DNA from: an uncultured Lachnospiraceae bacterium
GTDB taxonomy: Bacteria > Bacillota_A > Clostridia > Lachnospirales > Lachnospiraceae
DNA length: 13,964 nt
Assembly (NCBI GenBank): GCA_947177885.1
Contig: CAMWWF010000036.1
Coordinates: forward strand, 1 to 13,964
Direction: 5' to 3'
Part shown: positions 1-5,966 of the stretch, piece by piece
Position numbering within the stretch: position 1 is the first letter of the stretch
Layout of the letters: each line of letters starts with the position of its first letter
Notes under the pieces: generated by a model
Told to the model about the DNA's origin: nothing
The model's database searches: none
The model's input: the letters and a program-made list of their open reading frames with translations, nothing else
Position numbers and translations under genes: made by a program

Positions 1-38
1 TCGTAATATCTTGTGGCACCATAATCGGAAGTCTTCTC

Positions 39-1067
39 TCAATGTACATGTATGCCTTTCCCGTTCGTAAAGTACCAGCCGTCTCTGGTGGTGTCGTGAC
101 ACTGGAAGACCAGATATCCGCCTGCCAGCTCCTCGTATTTTACATATTGTACAAATATGTTTTTAAAGGATAGCTGGGCTTCGTTCGTACCATCAATATG
201 AGGACCGTCCGTGCTGCCGGAAAGATGCTGGGAGCGGTAGTACAACCCGTCATTTTCATTGTATTCAAAGTAGCAGCGGGTCAGCGGATAGCAGCCTGAC
301 ATATCAATGTAAGTGGCATTTTCGGCATCCATGCCGTACTGGGTCAGGGCGTTAGGGCTGGATTTTGTGGTAAAATTGAAGTGGTAGTTGTCAGTCAGCC
401 CTCTGTAAGCGAGTGAATATCCCTTTTTCTGGATGACACTTGCCAGTCCGGTGCCGGTGGCATAGCCGTTATGAGGCATGGGACGGCTGGAATCCCGGTA
501 AAATGCGGCACTGTCGCTGTCCAGATTGCCGTCTATGTGCTGAGTGGTCGCCTCCGCCATCAGATCATTGATGAAATAAGGACCACCATAGTGAACAATG
601 AAAGCGTCCCACTCAAATGCCCAGTATGCGTAGTAGGTGCGAAGACTGCGGATATTGCCGATCTTGTTCAGATTCTGCCAGTTCTCATAGATGGCCATCA
701 TCCTTGACATACGGCCTTCCACATTGGCTTCGTAGATAACAGACGCCTCTGACAGGCTGTAATGAGGGATAGCGGCATTCTCGTTAGGTATCATTACAGC
801 AACGGGTCGCGTGTTGGCAACACTGGAATCTACCCACTCGTTGGTAAGACGGCTGCGCACCATGCCTGCGCGAGGGGGCTGCGAATCGTCTTCCGTCACA
901 ATATTTGGAGGAATTGTTTCAGGTACTGTGTTTGTCGGCTGGGTGGTCTGAACCGGAGCAGGAGACGGTTCGTCCCCCGTGATAACGGGACTGTCCAGAT
1001 CCTCGCCACAGGCACACAGCATGAAAACAGCCGCTGCGGCGGCCAGCCATATTTTTGTTTTTCTCAT
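39..1067 (-). CDS. DUF3048 (YerB-like) lipoprotein, cut short by an in-frame stop
   Basis: Predicted surface lipoprotein of the DUF3048/YerB family, whose biochemical role is unknown. The ATG at 1067 is chosen because an AGGAGAA ribosome site lies just upstream and because it opens a lipoprotein signal peptide: MRKTKIW, a hydrophobic core, then LCAC with Cys20 as the likely lipidated residue. A Pro/Thr-rich linker follows (about residues 30-65), then the N-terminal DUF3048 domain (RPVAVMIPNENAA, YEANVEGRMSRMMAIYE, IGNIRSLRTYY, VHYGG) and the C-terminal domain (IFVQYV, CHDTTRDGWYFTNGKG). The frame stops at TGA (41-39), yet the same frame beyond it reads EKTSDYGATRYY up to the window edge, which is what this family has after a conserved Trp. 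The TGA therefore sits where TGG is expected, and the gene is a nonsense-mutated pseudogene, a point error in the assembly, or a slightly shortened protein. A longer start at 1145 lacks a ribosome site and would bury the signal peptide. Confidence 0.85.
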   Translation of the reverse strand: MRKTKIWLAAAAAVFMLCACGEDLDSPVITGDEPSPAPVQTTQPTNTVPETIPPNIVTEDDSQPPRAGMVRSRLTNEWVDSSVANTRPVAVMIPNENAAIPHYSLSEASVIYEANVEGRMSRMMAIYENWQNLNKIGNIRSLRTYYAYWAFEWDAFIVHYGGPYFINDLMAEATTQHIDGNLDSDSAAFYRDSSRPMPHNGYATGTGLASVIQKKGYSLAYRGLTDNYHFNFTTKSSPNALTQYGMDAENATYIDMSGCYPLTRCYFEYNENDGLYYRSQHLSGSTDGPHIDGTNEAQLSFKNIFVQYVKYEELAGGYLVFQCHDTTRDGWYFTNGKGIHVH

Positions 1068-1131
1068 GGTAATTCTCCTATGTCTTTGACAGAGCAGTGG
1101 AACATGATATGCCCCTGCCTTTTTCAAACAA

Positions 1132-1173
1132 TATACCATGATCATAGAGCAATCATGGTATAAATGGCCATTT
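1132..1173. promoter_or_regulatory. 11-bp inverted repeat next to a 12-bp palindrome, candidate operator
   Basis: TATACCATGAT (1132-1142) and ATCATGGTATA (1152-1162) are perfect inverted repeats separated by 9 bases. Directly adjoining is the perfect palindrome AAATGGCCATTT (1162-1173). They lie 65-106 bases upstream of the lipoprotein start on its coding strand, where its promoter should be, so a repressor or activator site is plausible. No regulator can be named, and a convincing -35/-10 pair for the lipoprotein was not found. Confidence 0.4.
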
Positions 1174-1378
1174 GGCCGTTGACTGTCTTGAATATGGAGA
1201 TATTATATCACATAATAAGAAAAACGTCATTAAATGACAGGAAAATTAAGAATTTAGTGGTATCAGTTCAGCCATGCGGCCATTCAAAGATTACGCGTGG
1301 GTGTCTTCACAAAGCGCACTCCGCGAATGGCATGGTTGAAATGCCGGGATAAGGTTTTTCCCTGAAAAAGGTTTTATC

Positions 1379-1407
1379 TTGCGAATTACAGGGGAGAATA
1401 GTATACT
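1379..1407 (+). promoter_or_regulatory. Sigma-A type promoter for the polysaccharide locus
   Basis: The -35 TTGCGA (1379-1384) and the -10 TATACT (1402-1407) are separated by exactly 17 bp, the optimal housekeeping spacing. Transcription would begin near 1414, about 27 bases before the ATG of the first plus-strand gene. No 0A box was seen here, unlike the promoter at 2435-2443. Confidence 0.6.
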
Positions 1408-1440
1408 GTTAATAAATCAAAAGAAAGCGACGGGTAAACT

Positions 1441-2370
1441 ATGAGTTTGTTAAGCGTGATTGTTCCATGCTATAATGAAGAGGAAAGTGTGGAACTGTTT
1501 TACACAGAGCTTATAAAGAACGATCCCTTCTTTGAAAGGGAGAATATAGAGCTGGAGCTGCTGTATGTGGATGACGGATCCCGGGACGGAACGGTAAAGG
1601 AAGTCAAGAAACTGATCGAGCGTGATCAGAGGGTGCATCTGCTGTCCTTTTCCAGAAATTTCGGCAAGGAAGCAGCCATGTATGCAGGTCTCGAAAATGC
1701 AGCGGGGGATCATGTGGTTTTGATGGATGTGGATCTTCAGGATCCGCCCTCCCTGCTGCCGGAGATGTTTTCCTATATCGGGCAGGGCTATGACTCCGTT
1801 GCCACCAGGCGGGTCAGCCGCAAGGGGGAACCTCCGGTGAGAAGCTTTTTTGCCAGAATGTTTTACCGCCTGATGAAAAAGATCTCAAAGACGGAGATCA
1901 TGGACGGCGCCAGGGATTACCGCCTGATGACCAGACAGATGGTAGATGCCATTTTGGCAATGCGGGAATATAACCGGTTCACCAAGGGAATATTCGGCTG
2001 GGTGGGTTTCAACACGAAGTGGCTGGAGTACGAGAATGTGGAGAGGGCAAAGGGAGAGACAAAGTGGAATTTCTGGAAACTGCTGGTCTACTCTCTTGAC
2101 GGTATCACGGCATTTTCCACAGTACCGCTGCTTTTTGCATCGATCATGGGAGTTCTGTTCTGCCTGCTGGCATTTATTATGATCATCTTTGTCATAGTGC
2201 GGAAACTGATCTTCGGCGATCCGGTGTCCGGCTGGGCATCCCAGGTATGTATTATGCTGTTGATCGGCGGAGTGCAGTTTTTCTGCACCGGGATCCTGGG
2301 ACAATACCTTGCCAAAACATATATGGAAGTGAAGAAACGTCCCATATATCTAGTAAAAGAAAAAATATAA
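1441..2370 (+). CDS. GT2 polyprenyl-phosphate glycosyltransferase, GtrB/DPM1 type
   Basis: Membrane-anchored family 2 glycosyltransferase that, by family, transfers a sugar (often glucose) from a nucleotide sugar to undecaprenyl phosphate on the cytoplasmic face. The 309-residue protein has the usual length and order: an N-terminal GT-A fold with VIVPCYNEEES (about 6-16), DDGS (44-47), FSRNFGKEAAMYAGL (70-84) and the metal-binding MDVDLQDPP (95-103), then RAKGETKWN (202-210), and two C-terminal membrane helices (about 228-254 and 265-290) before a basic tail. The start is the first ATG after the promoter; the ribosome site is weak (only purine-rich GAAAG and GACGGG). Its natural partner would be a GT-C glycosyltransferase, and a GtrII-like one lies at 5967-7613. 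The sugar transferred cannot be read from the sequence. A GtrA-type flippase is not seen. Confidence 0.88.
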   Translation: MSLLSVIVPCYNEEESVELFYTELIKNDPFFERENIELELLYVDDGSRDGTVKEVKKLIERDQRVHLLSFSRNFGKEAAMYAGLENAAGDHVVLMDVDLQDPPSLLPEMFSYIGQGYDSVATRRVSRKGEPPVRSFFARMFYRLMKKISKTEIMDGARDYRLMTRQMVDAILAMREYNRFTKGIFGWVGFNTKWLEYENVERAKGETKWNFWKLLVYSLDGITAFSTVPLLFASIMGVLFCLLAFIMIIFVIVRKLIFGDPVSGWASQVCIMLLIGGVQFFCTGILGQYLAKTYMEVKKRPIYLVKEKI

Positions 2371-2413
2371 CCACTATATGTCGTATCTTAACGGAATCTT
2401 AGCGGGCAGAAAA

Positions 2414-2443
2414 CTATTCGAAGTTCGACAGATATGGTATAAT
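2414..2443 (+). promoter_or_regulatory. Extended -10 promoter with tandem Spo0A (0A) boxes
   Basis: The element TGGTATAAT (2435-2443) is a textbook extended -10; the -35 region is poor (at most 2 of 6 matches), which is common for activator-dependent promoters. TTCGACA (2424-2430) is the exact reverse complement of the 0A-box consensus TGTCGAA, and directly abutting it is the partial copy TTCGAAG (2417-2423, 5 of 7). Further upstream, TGTCGTA (2379-2385) matches 6 of 7. With transcription starting near 2450, the perfect box covers about -26 to -20 and the partial one -33 to -27. The next gene encodes a Spo0A-type DNA-binding domain, so autoregulation or control by full-length Spo0A is likely. 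Confidence 0.65.
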
Positions 2444-2497
2444 TGAATCATACAATCGCAGTAAGGAGCAGTGATCGACATAGAAAGGGGAATTCAT

Positions 2498-2875
2498 ATG
2501 GAGATTAATGCCATTAAAGATTGTGATTTAGAGAGATACGTTACCGATATCATGCTGGACATAGGAGTGCCTGCGCATTTAAAAGGATACCATTATCTGA
2601 GAGACGCGATCATGCTTTCAGGAAAGGATATGGAGGTGGTGAGCAGAGTTACAAAATTGCTCTATCCCACTATAGCCAGACGATTCCGGACTACAGACCA
2701 GAAGGTGGAGCGTGCAATACGCAACGCCATTGAAGTATCATGGACAAGAGGCAATGCCGATACTTTTGAAAGAATGTTCGGTTATTCCGTTTGCTCAGGC
2801 AGGACAAGACCTACTAACAGCGAGTACATTGCGCGTATCGCTGATAAAGTGCGCTTGGATTTCAAGGCCATGTAA
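2498..2875 (+). CDS. Stand-alone Spo0A C-terminal DNA-binding domain protein
   Basis: Putative transcription factor made only of the Spo0A effector domain. The protein of about 125 residues contains the conserved family stretch: DIMLDIGVPAHLKGYHYLRDAI, then LLYPTIARRF, the recognition-helix region KVERAIRNAIEVSWTRGN, FGYSV, and RPTNSEYIARIADKVRLD. Full-length Spo0A is about 265 residues with an N-terminal phosphoacceptor receiver domain; that half is absent here, and no receiver reading frame lies upstream. The ATG at 2498 is preferred because AAAGGGG sits 7 bases before it; a GTG at 2471 would add nine residues but is too close to its AAGGAG. In Bacillus subtilis the receiver inhibits the effector and the isolated domain is active, so this protein probably acts without phosphorylation and is controlled by its own transcription. 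Its promoter carries a perfect 0A box. Targets are inferred, not shown. Confidence 0.9.
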   Translation: MEINAIKDCDLERYVTDIMLDIGVPAHLKGYHYLRDAIMLSGKDMEVVSRVTKLLYPTIARRFRTTDQKVERAIRNAIEVSWTRGNADTFERMFGYSVCSGRTRPTNSEYIARIADKVRLDFKAM

Positions 2876-2930
2876 TGGAAACCAACTGTAAAAAGTATTA
2901 GTTTGCTCTATTACTGCGATTGGAGTAATT

Positions 2931-3992
2931 ATGGAATTTATTCCGGTATTATTATTGACACTGGTTGTTTTGTGCCTGTGCGCTTTTCTGGGAAGCGGCG
3001 CGATGGTCATTTTTTATTTTGCAGGGAGATCTGCTGCAAAAAAACGCCGCAACCATTTTTTTTCAACATTTTCCCACAGACAGAATCCGGCACATAAGCC
3101 GGACTGGGCGGATGCACTGATAACAGGAGATTTGATCATGACGGGACTGGCGGTAACAGCTCATGTGGCGGCTGTATTTACCGGACAGTCTTTTTCCCGT
3201 TGCACAATTATCTTTGCGGGTCTTTTGGGAGCGGCGCTGTTTTTGGCGGCAGTACTGTTTCTTTTTTATGAATTATCCCATAGAAAGGAGAAAAGCGAAG
3301 GGAACCGGCATGCGGCAAACACGGCAAAAAAGCCGGACCCGGCGGCACGAATTCTGACAGGGATATTCTGGATACTTGTGCTGGCGCAGATGATCTGTAT
3401 TCTGTGGAATGCAGGTGTGTATACAAAAGGGGATATGACGGTGGAAACCGTGGCGAGCTTCTTACAGACAGACGGAATTTACCGGGTGGATCCCATGACG
3501 GGACGAGCTTATGCGGGAGGGATTCCCTCCAGATTAAAGATTCTGTGTCTGCCCAGTCTGTATGGAGTTTTTTGCAGGCTGTCAGGGCTGTCACCTGAAA
3601 GCGTGGTGACGGCGGCGGTGCCGGTATGGGTTTTTGTCAGCAGTTATGCGGCATTTTTCTGTGTGGGAAAGAGTCTGTTCCCAGAGAACGGGAAAAAGCG
3701 GATCTGTTTCCTGATAATGACAGTCCTGCTTATGTGGGCGGGAAGCGGTTTTTACAGTATGGATGGTTTTGATCTGATCTACTGCGGTTATCGCGGTGTG
3801 ACGATCAGAAATCTGGTATTCATTCCCTACCTGATCTCGCTCTGCATCAGAAAGAAATGGGGGCAGACCGTTCTGTGTATCATGGCGGAAGCCTGTATTG
3901 TGTGGACCTTCTATGGACTGGGCGCCTGTCTGCTGACAGCGGTGGGACTCCTGTTGGCGGAAAGGAGGCTGCGCAATGGCAGAACTTCTTAG
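2931..3992 (+). CDS. Multi-pass membrane protein, possibly DUF6077/GT-C-like
   Basis: Integral membrane protein of 353 residues with about eight hydrophobic segments (roughly 4-31, 63-83, 91-113, 142-160, 223-246, 256-274, 293-306, 312-343). Basic loops (32-42, 115-141) mark cytoplasmic sides. Between the fourth and fifth segments is a polar stretch with KGDMTVETVASFLQTDGIYRVDP (about 166-188); an acidic motif in an outer loop recalls GT-C glycosyltransferases and the clostridial DUF6077 proteins, but I recognise this only weakly. The ATG at 2931 follows TTGGAGTAATT, a usable ribosome site that partly lies in a 6-bp inverted repeat (2910-2915 with 2924-2929). It overlaps the next gene by 17 bases, and the two may be parts of one function. 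A role in polysaccharide assembly is inferred from position only. Confidence 0.7.
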   Translation: MEFIPVLLLTLVVLCLCAFLGSGAMVIFYFAGRSAAKKRRNHFFSTFSHRQNPAHKPDWADALITGDLIMTGLAVTAHVAAVFTGQSFSRCTIIFAGLLGAALFLAAVLFLFYELSHRKEKSEGNRHAANTAKKPDPAARILTGIFWILVLAQMICILWNAGVYTKGDMTVETVASFLQTDGIYRVDPMTGRAYAGGIPSRLKILCLPSLYGVFCRLSGLSPESVVTAAVPVWVFVSSYAAFFCVGKSLFPENGKKRICFLIMTVLLMWAGSGFYSMDGFDLIYCGYRGVTIRNLVFIPYLISLCIRKKWGQTVLCIMAEACIVWTFYGLGACLLTAVGLLLAERRLRNGRTS

Positions 3993-4902
3993 AAATGCGT
4001 GGATGGGCTGGTTCAGAGTGACAGGCGGGGCAAAGATCATGGGCCTTTTCCTGATAGCGCTGCTGTTTCTGTGGATCGGTTACAGGCAGGAGAAGCAAAG
4101 GCAGCTCCTGCGCTACGGTACTGCGGCAGCTCTTTGCTGCATTGTACCTGTGACGGCTGTGGCGCTGATGCTGTATCAGACCAGATTTTATGATTATGAG
4201 TGGATTTGGAGCATTGTGCCTGTAACGGTCCTGACCGCTTACGCGGGAACAAAGGCGCTGGCAGAGCATTGGCAGGGATTTCGCAGAGAGGCATGGCGGA
4301 AGGGACTGCCTGTTACAGTGGGATTACTGGCAGCAGCGCTGCTGTGCAATGTATCAGACGATGCCGGTATAGACAGAAAGGCCGCGAGAGCAGAGAGAGT
4401 GGAAGCGGAAAGTATTCTGGAGACGGTAAGGGAAGAAGCGGGGAGCTTTCCGTCAGCGTCAAAGACGGATGAGAAAGGGGTTTCGGAGATTGCTGCGGCG
4501 GAGGGAGGAAGCGTCTGTATGTGGGCGCCCCGGAAGGTGCTGGAGCATATCCGCCGTTTGGACAGCAGTATTTTACTGCCCTACGGTAGAAATATGTGGG
4601 AGGAAGCTCTGGGCGCGTATTCGTATGATATCTATTCTGAGGAAGTGGAAAAGATGTATCAGTGGATGTGCATTGTAGAAGAAACCTGCACCGAAAACGA
4701 TTTTGACATGACGGATATAATGATCGGGAAGCTGGAAGAACAGGAACTTTCCACCAGGGAATGTATGGAGGCTGCGAAACGGGCGGGTGTGAATCTGCTG
4801 ATCCTGCCTGAAAATATAAACCGGTCGCTGTTGGATGAGGTGATGAAGGCCACCGGTGTCCGGCCAGAGCAGGCTTCAGGATATTATTTTTTTGAACTCT
4901 AG
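3976..4902 (+). CDS. Membrane protein with C-terminal soluble domain, unknown function
   Basis: Protein of 308 residues with about four hydrophobic segments (20-36, 46-67, 76-94, 110-126) followed by a soluble domain (about 130-308) that is probably outside the membrane. Its C-terminal part has CMWAPRKVLEHIRRLDSSILLPYGRN (181-206) and RAGVNLLILPENIN (269-282), which look like a conserved Rossmann-like fold of unassigned function. The ATG is well supported by AAAGGAGG seven bases upstream, inside the end of the preceding gene, so the pair is translationally coupled. The preceding protein ends just after a membrane segment, so the two may be a split or separated version of one large membrane protein with an outer domain, as in DUF6077/GT-C-like proteins. 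I do not recognise a catalytic motif. Confidence 0.7.
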   Translation: MAELLRNAWMGWFRVTGGAKIMGLFLIALLFLWIGYRQEKQRQLLRYGTAAALCCIVPVTAVALMLYQTRFYDYEWIWSIVPVTVLTAYAGTKALAEHWQGFRREAWRKGLPVTVGLLAAALLCNVSDDAGIDRKAARAERVEAESILETVREEAGSFPSASKTDEKGVSEIAAAEGGSVCMWAPRKVLEHIRRLDSSILLPYGRNMWEEALGAYSYDIYSEEVEKMYQWMCIVEETCTENDFDMTDIMIGKLEEQELSTRECMEAAKRAGVNLLILPENINRSLLDEVMKATGVRPEQASGYYFFEL

Positions 4903-4925
4903 TATATCGAAAAATAAGTTCTTGA

Positions 4926-5036
4926 TTCCACAATGGTTCTGAACGCATTGATTTATCAGACGTTGCAGAAAGTGAAAGTATCAAAGACTTAATTTATGCT
5001 GTACTGGCAGAAGAAATGGAAGCGACGGCCCGATAA
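4926..5036 (+). pseudogene. Remnant of an unidentified coding sequence
   Basis: Between two well-defined genes, one frame is open from 4926 to TAA at 5034-5036 and reads like real protein: ERIDLSDVAESESIKDL, then IYAVLAEEMEATAR. It has no ATG, GTG or TTG in frame and is preceded by a TGA in frame (4923-4925). An ATG at 4933 lies in another frame and gives only 19 residues; a one-base change would join it to this frame. The codons (tta, tca, gtt, agt, atc) are more AT-rich than those of the flanking genes, suggesting a different origin. It is most likely the tail of a gene truncated when the polysaccharide locus was assembled; I cannot name the family. Confidence 0.35.
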
Positions 5037-5111
5037 CGGCAGCATTTTCCAGGCAGGATCGATGTCTGCGGAATGAGGGGCGCGGAACGGACAGGAAGGC
5101 ATGGCTTTAGT

Positions 5112-5870
5112 ATGGGAGACTTGGTCAGTATTATCGTACCGGTATATAATGTGGAGAATTTCATAGGGGAGACTTTGGACTGTGTGTTGGCGCAGACCTA
5201 TCCTGACTGGGAGCTTTTGCTGGTGGAGGACTGCAGCAGTGACAATACGCTCGCGTTGATACGGAAATACATGGATAGGACCGGGGATTCCAGGATCCGT
5301 CTGATCAGACAGCCTTCCAATATGGGAGCGGCACGGGCAAGAAACAGAGGATTGGAGGAAGCCGCGGGACGTTATATTTCCTATCTGGATGCGGACGATA
5401 TCTGGATGCCTGAAAAGCTGGAGAGAGAGCTTGCCTTTATGAAAGAAAAGGGTGCCGGTTTTACTTTTACCGGGTATGAGTTTGCGGACGAGAATGGAAA
5501 AGGCACGGGAAAAATAGTGCATGTGCCGGAAAAGCTGACTTATAAACAGGCATTGAGTAATACCACTATCTTTACCACGACGGTCATGTTCGATCTGGGA
5601 AAGCTGTCAAAGGAACAGCTTGAGATGCCTGTTATAAAAAGTGAAGACACGGCATTATGGTTCCGAGTGCTCCGCAGCGGTGTGACGGCGTACGGTCTGA
5701 ATGAAAACCTGGCGAAGTACCGGAGGGCGGGGAAAACCCTGTCTTCCAATAAGCTGGAGGCAATACGCAGGATCTGGAATCTGTACCGCAGGGCGGAGGG
5801 ATTGAATGTGATATGCAGCGCCTGGCATTTCTGCTTCTGGGCGATGCGGGCCGTGAAGAGAAGAATCTAG
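5112..5870 (+). CDS. GT2 glycosyltransferase, EPS repeat-unit assembly
   Basis: Cytoplasmic family 2 glycosyltransferase of about 252 residues with a complete GT-A core. Numbering from this start: MGDLVSIIVPVYNVENFI at the N-terminus, VEDCSSDN (38-45), NMGAARARNRGLEEAAGRYI (70-89), and the nucleotide-sugar/metal-binding YLDADDIWMPEKLE (91-104). SEDTALWFRVLRSG (about 177-190) carries the acidic residues usual for the catalytic base. This layout resembles the TuaG/EpsE-like enzymes that add a sugar to a lipid-linked oligosaccharide. The start at 5112 opens directly on the family's first strand; AGGAAGG is 12 bases upstream, a little far. An alternative ATG at 5073 adds 13 residues without homology and lacks a good ribosome site. 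Donor and acceptor sugars cannot be predicted. Confidence 0.9.
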   Translation: MGDLVSIIVPVYNVENFIGETLDCVLAQTYPDWELLLVEDCSSDNTLALIRKYMDRTGDSRIRLIRQPSNMGAARARNRGLEEAAGRYISYLDADDIWMPEKLERELAFMKEKGAGFTFTGYEFADENGKGTGKIVHVPEKLTYKQALSNTTIFTTTVMFDLGKLSKEQLEMPVIKSEDTALWFRVLRSGVTAYGLNENLAKYRRAGKTLSSNKLEAIRRIWNLYRRAEGLNVICSAWHFCFWAMRAVKRRI

Positions 5871-5966
5871 GGAGCTATTTTATGGGACGCATTATCATAT
5901 GAAAGAAGGATATGATCTTATTTTGTGTGTTGCGGTCTGCCGGACAGGTTTGGGAGGAATGGATAA

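Larger units (their letters stand above)
1068..1440. other. Divergent intergenic region, 373 bp, no convincing gene
   Basis: This region separates the minus-strand lipoprotein from the plus-strand polysaccharide genes. It holds, left to right: the lipoprotein ribosome site; an 11-bp inverted repeat and a 12-bp palindrome (1132-1173); a possible plus-strand promoter, TTGACT (1179-1184), 16 bp, TATTAT (1201-1206); a bulged stem joining CCATG and CCATTC (1272-1285) to GAATGG and CATGG (1325-1335); a weak hairpin at 1348-1378 with no T-run; and the stronger promoter at 1379-1407. A 62-codon reading frame at 1164-1352 has no ribosome site and no recognisable protein character, so it is not called. 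The structured stretch could be a leader or small RNA, but nothing matches a family I recognise. Confidence 0.6.

Noticed and set aside
1164..1352. Plus-strand 62-codon reading frame in the divergent intergenic region
   Set aside because: It has no ribosome site and no domain-like composition, and it spans the palindrome and stem structures, so it is better read as non-coding.
1348..1378. Hairpin at 1348-1378 as a rho-independent terminator
   Set aside because: The stem is AT-rich with an internal loop and lacks a downstream T-run; the sigma-A -35 element follows at once.
2910..2929. Six-bp inverted repeat around the ribosome site of the first membrane protein gene
   Set aside because: The stem is short and mostly A-U, too weak to claim translational control.
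4905..4911. TATCGAA, one mismatch from the 0A box, after the second membrane gene
   Set aside because: It is a single imperfect 7-mer with no promoter next to it; such matches are common by chance.
4313..4984. Minus-strand frame of 223 codons opposite the second membrane protein
   Set aside because: It is Pro/Ser/Arg-rich low-complexity translation antisense to a gene with a strong ribosome site and membrane segments.
5894..5916. ATCATAT and ATATGAT inverted repeat with a 9-base spacer before the GtrII-like gene
   Set aside because: A 7-bp repeat is expected about once in the intergenic DNA of a window this size, and no promoter is associated with it.
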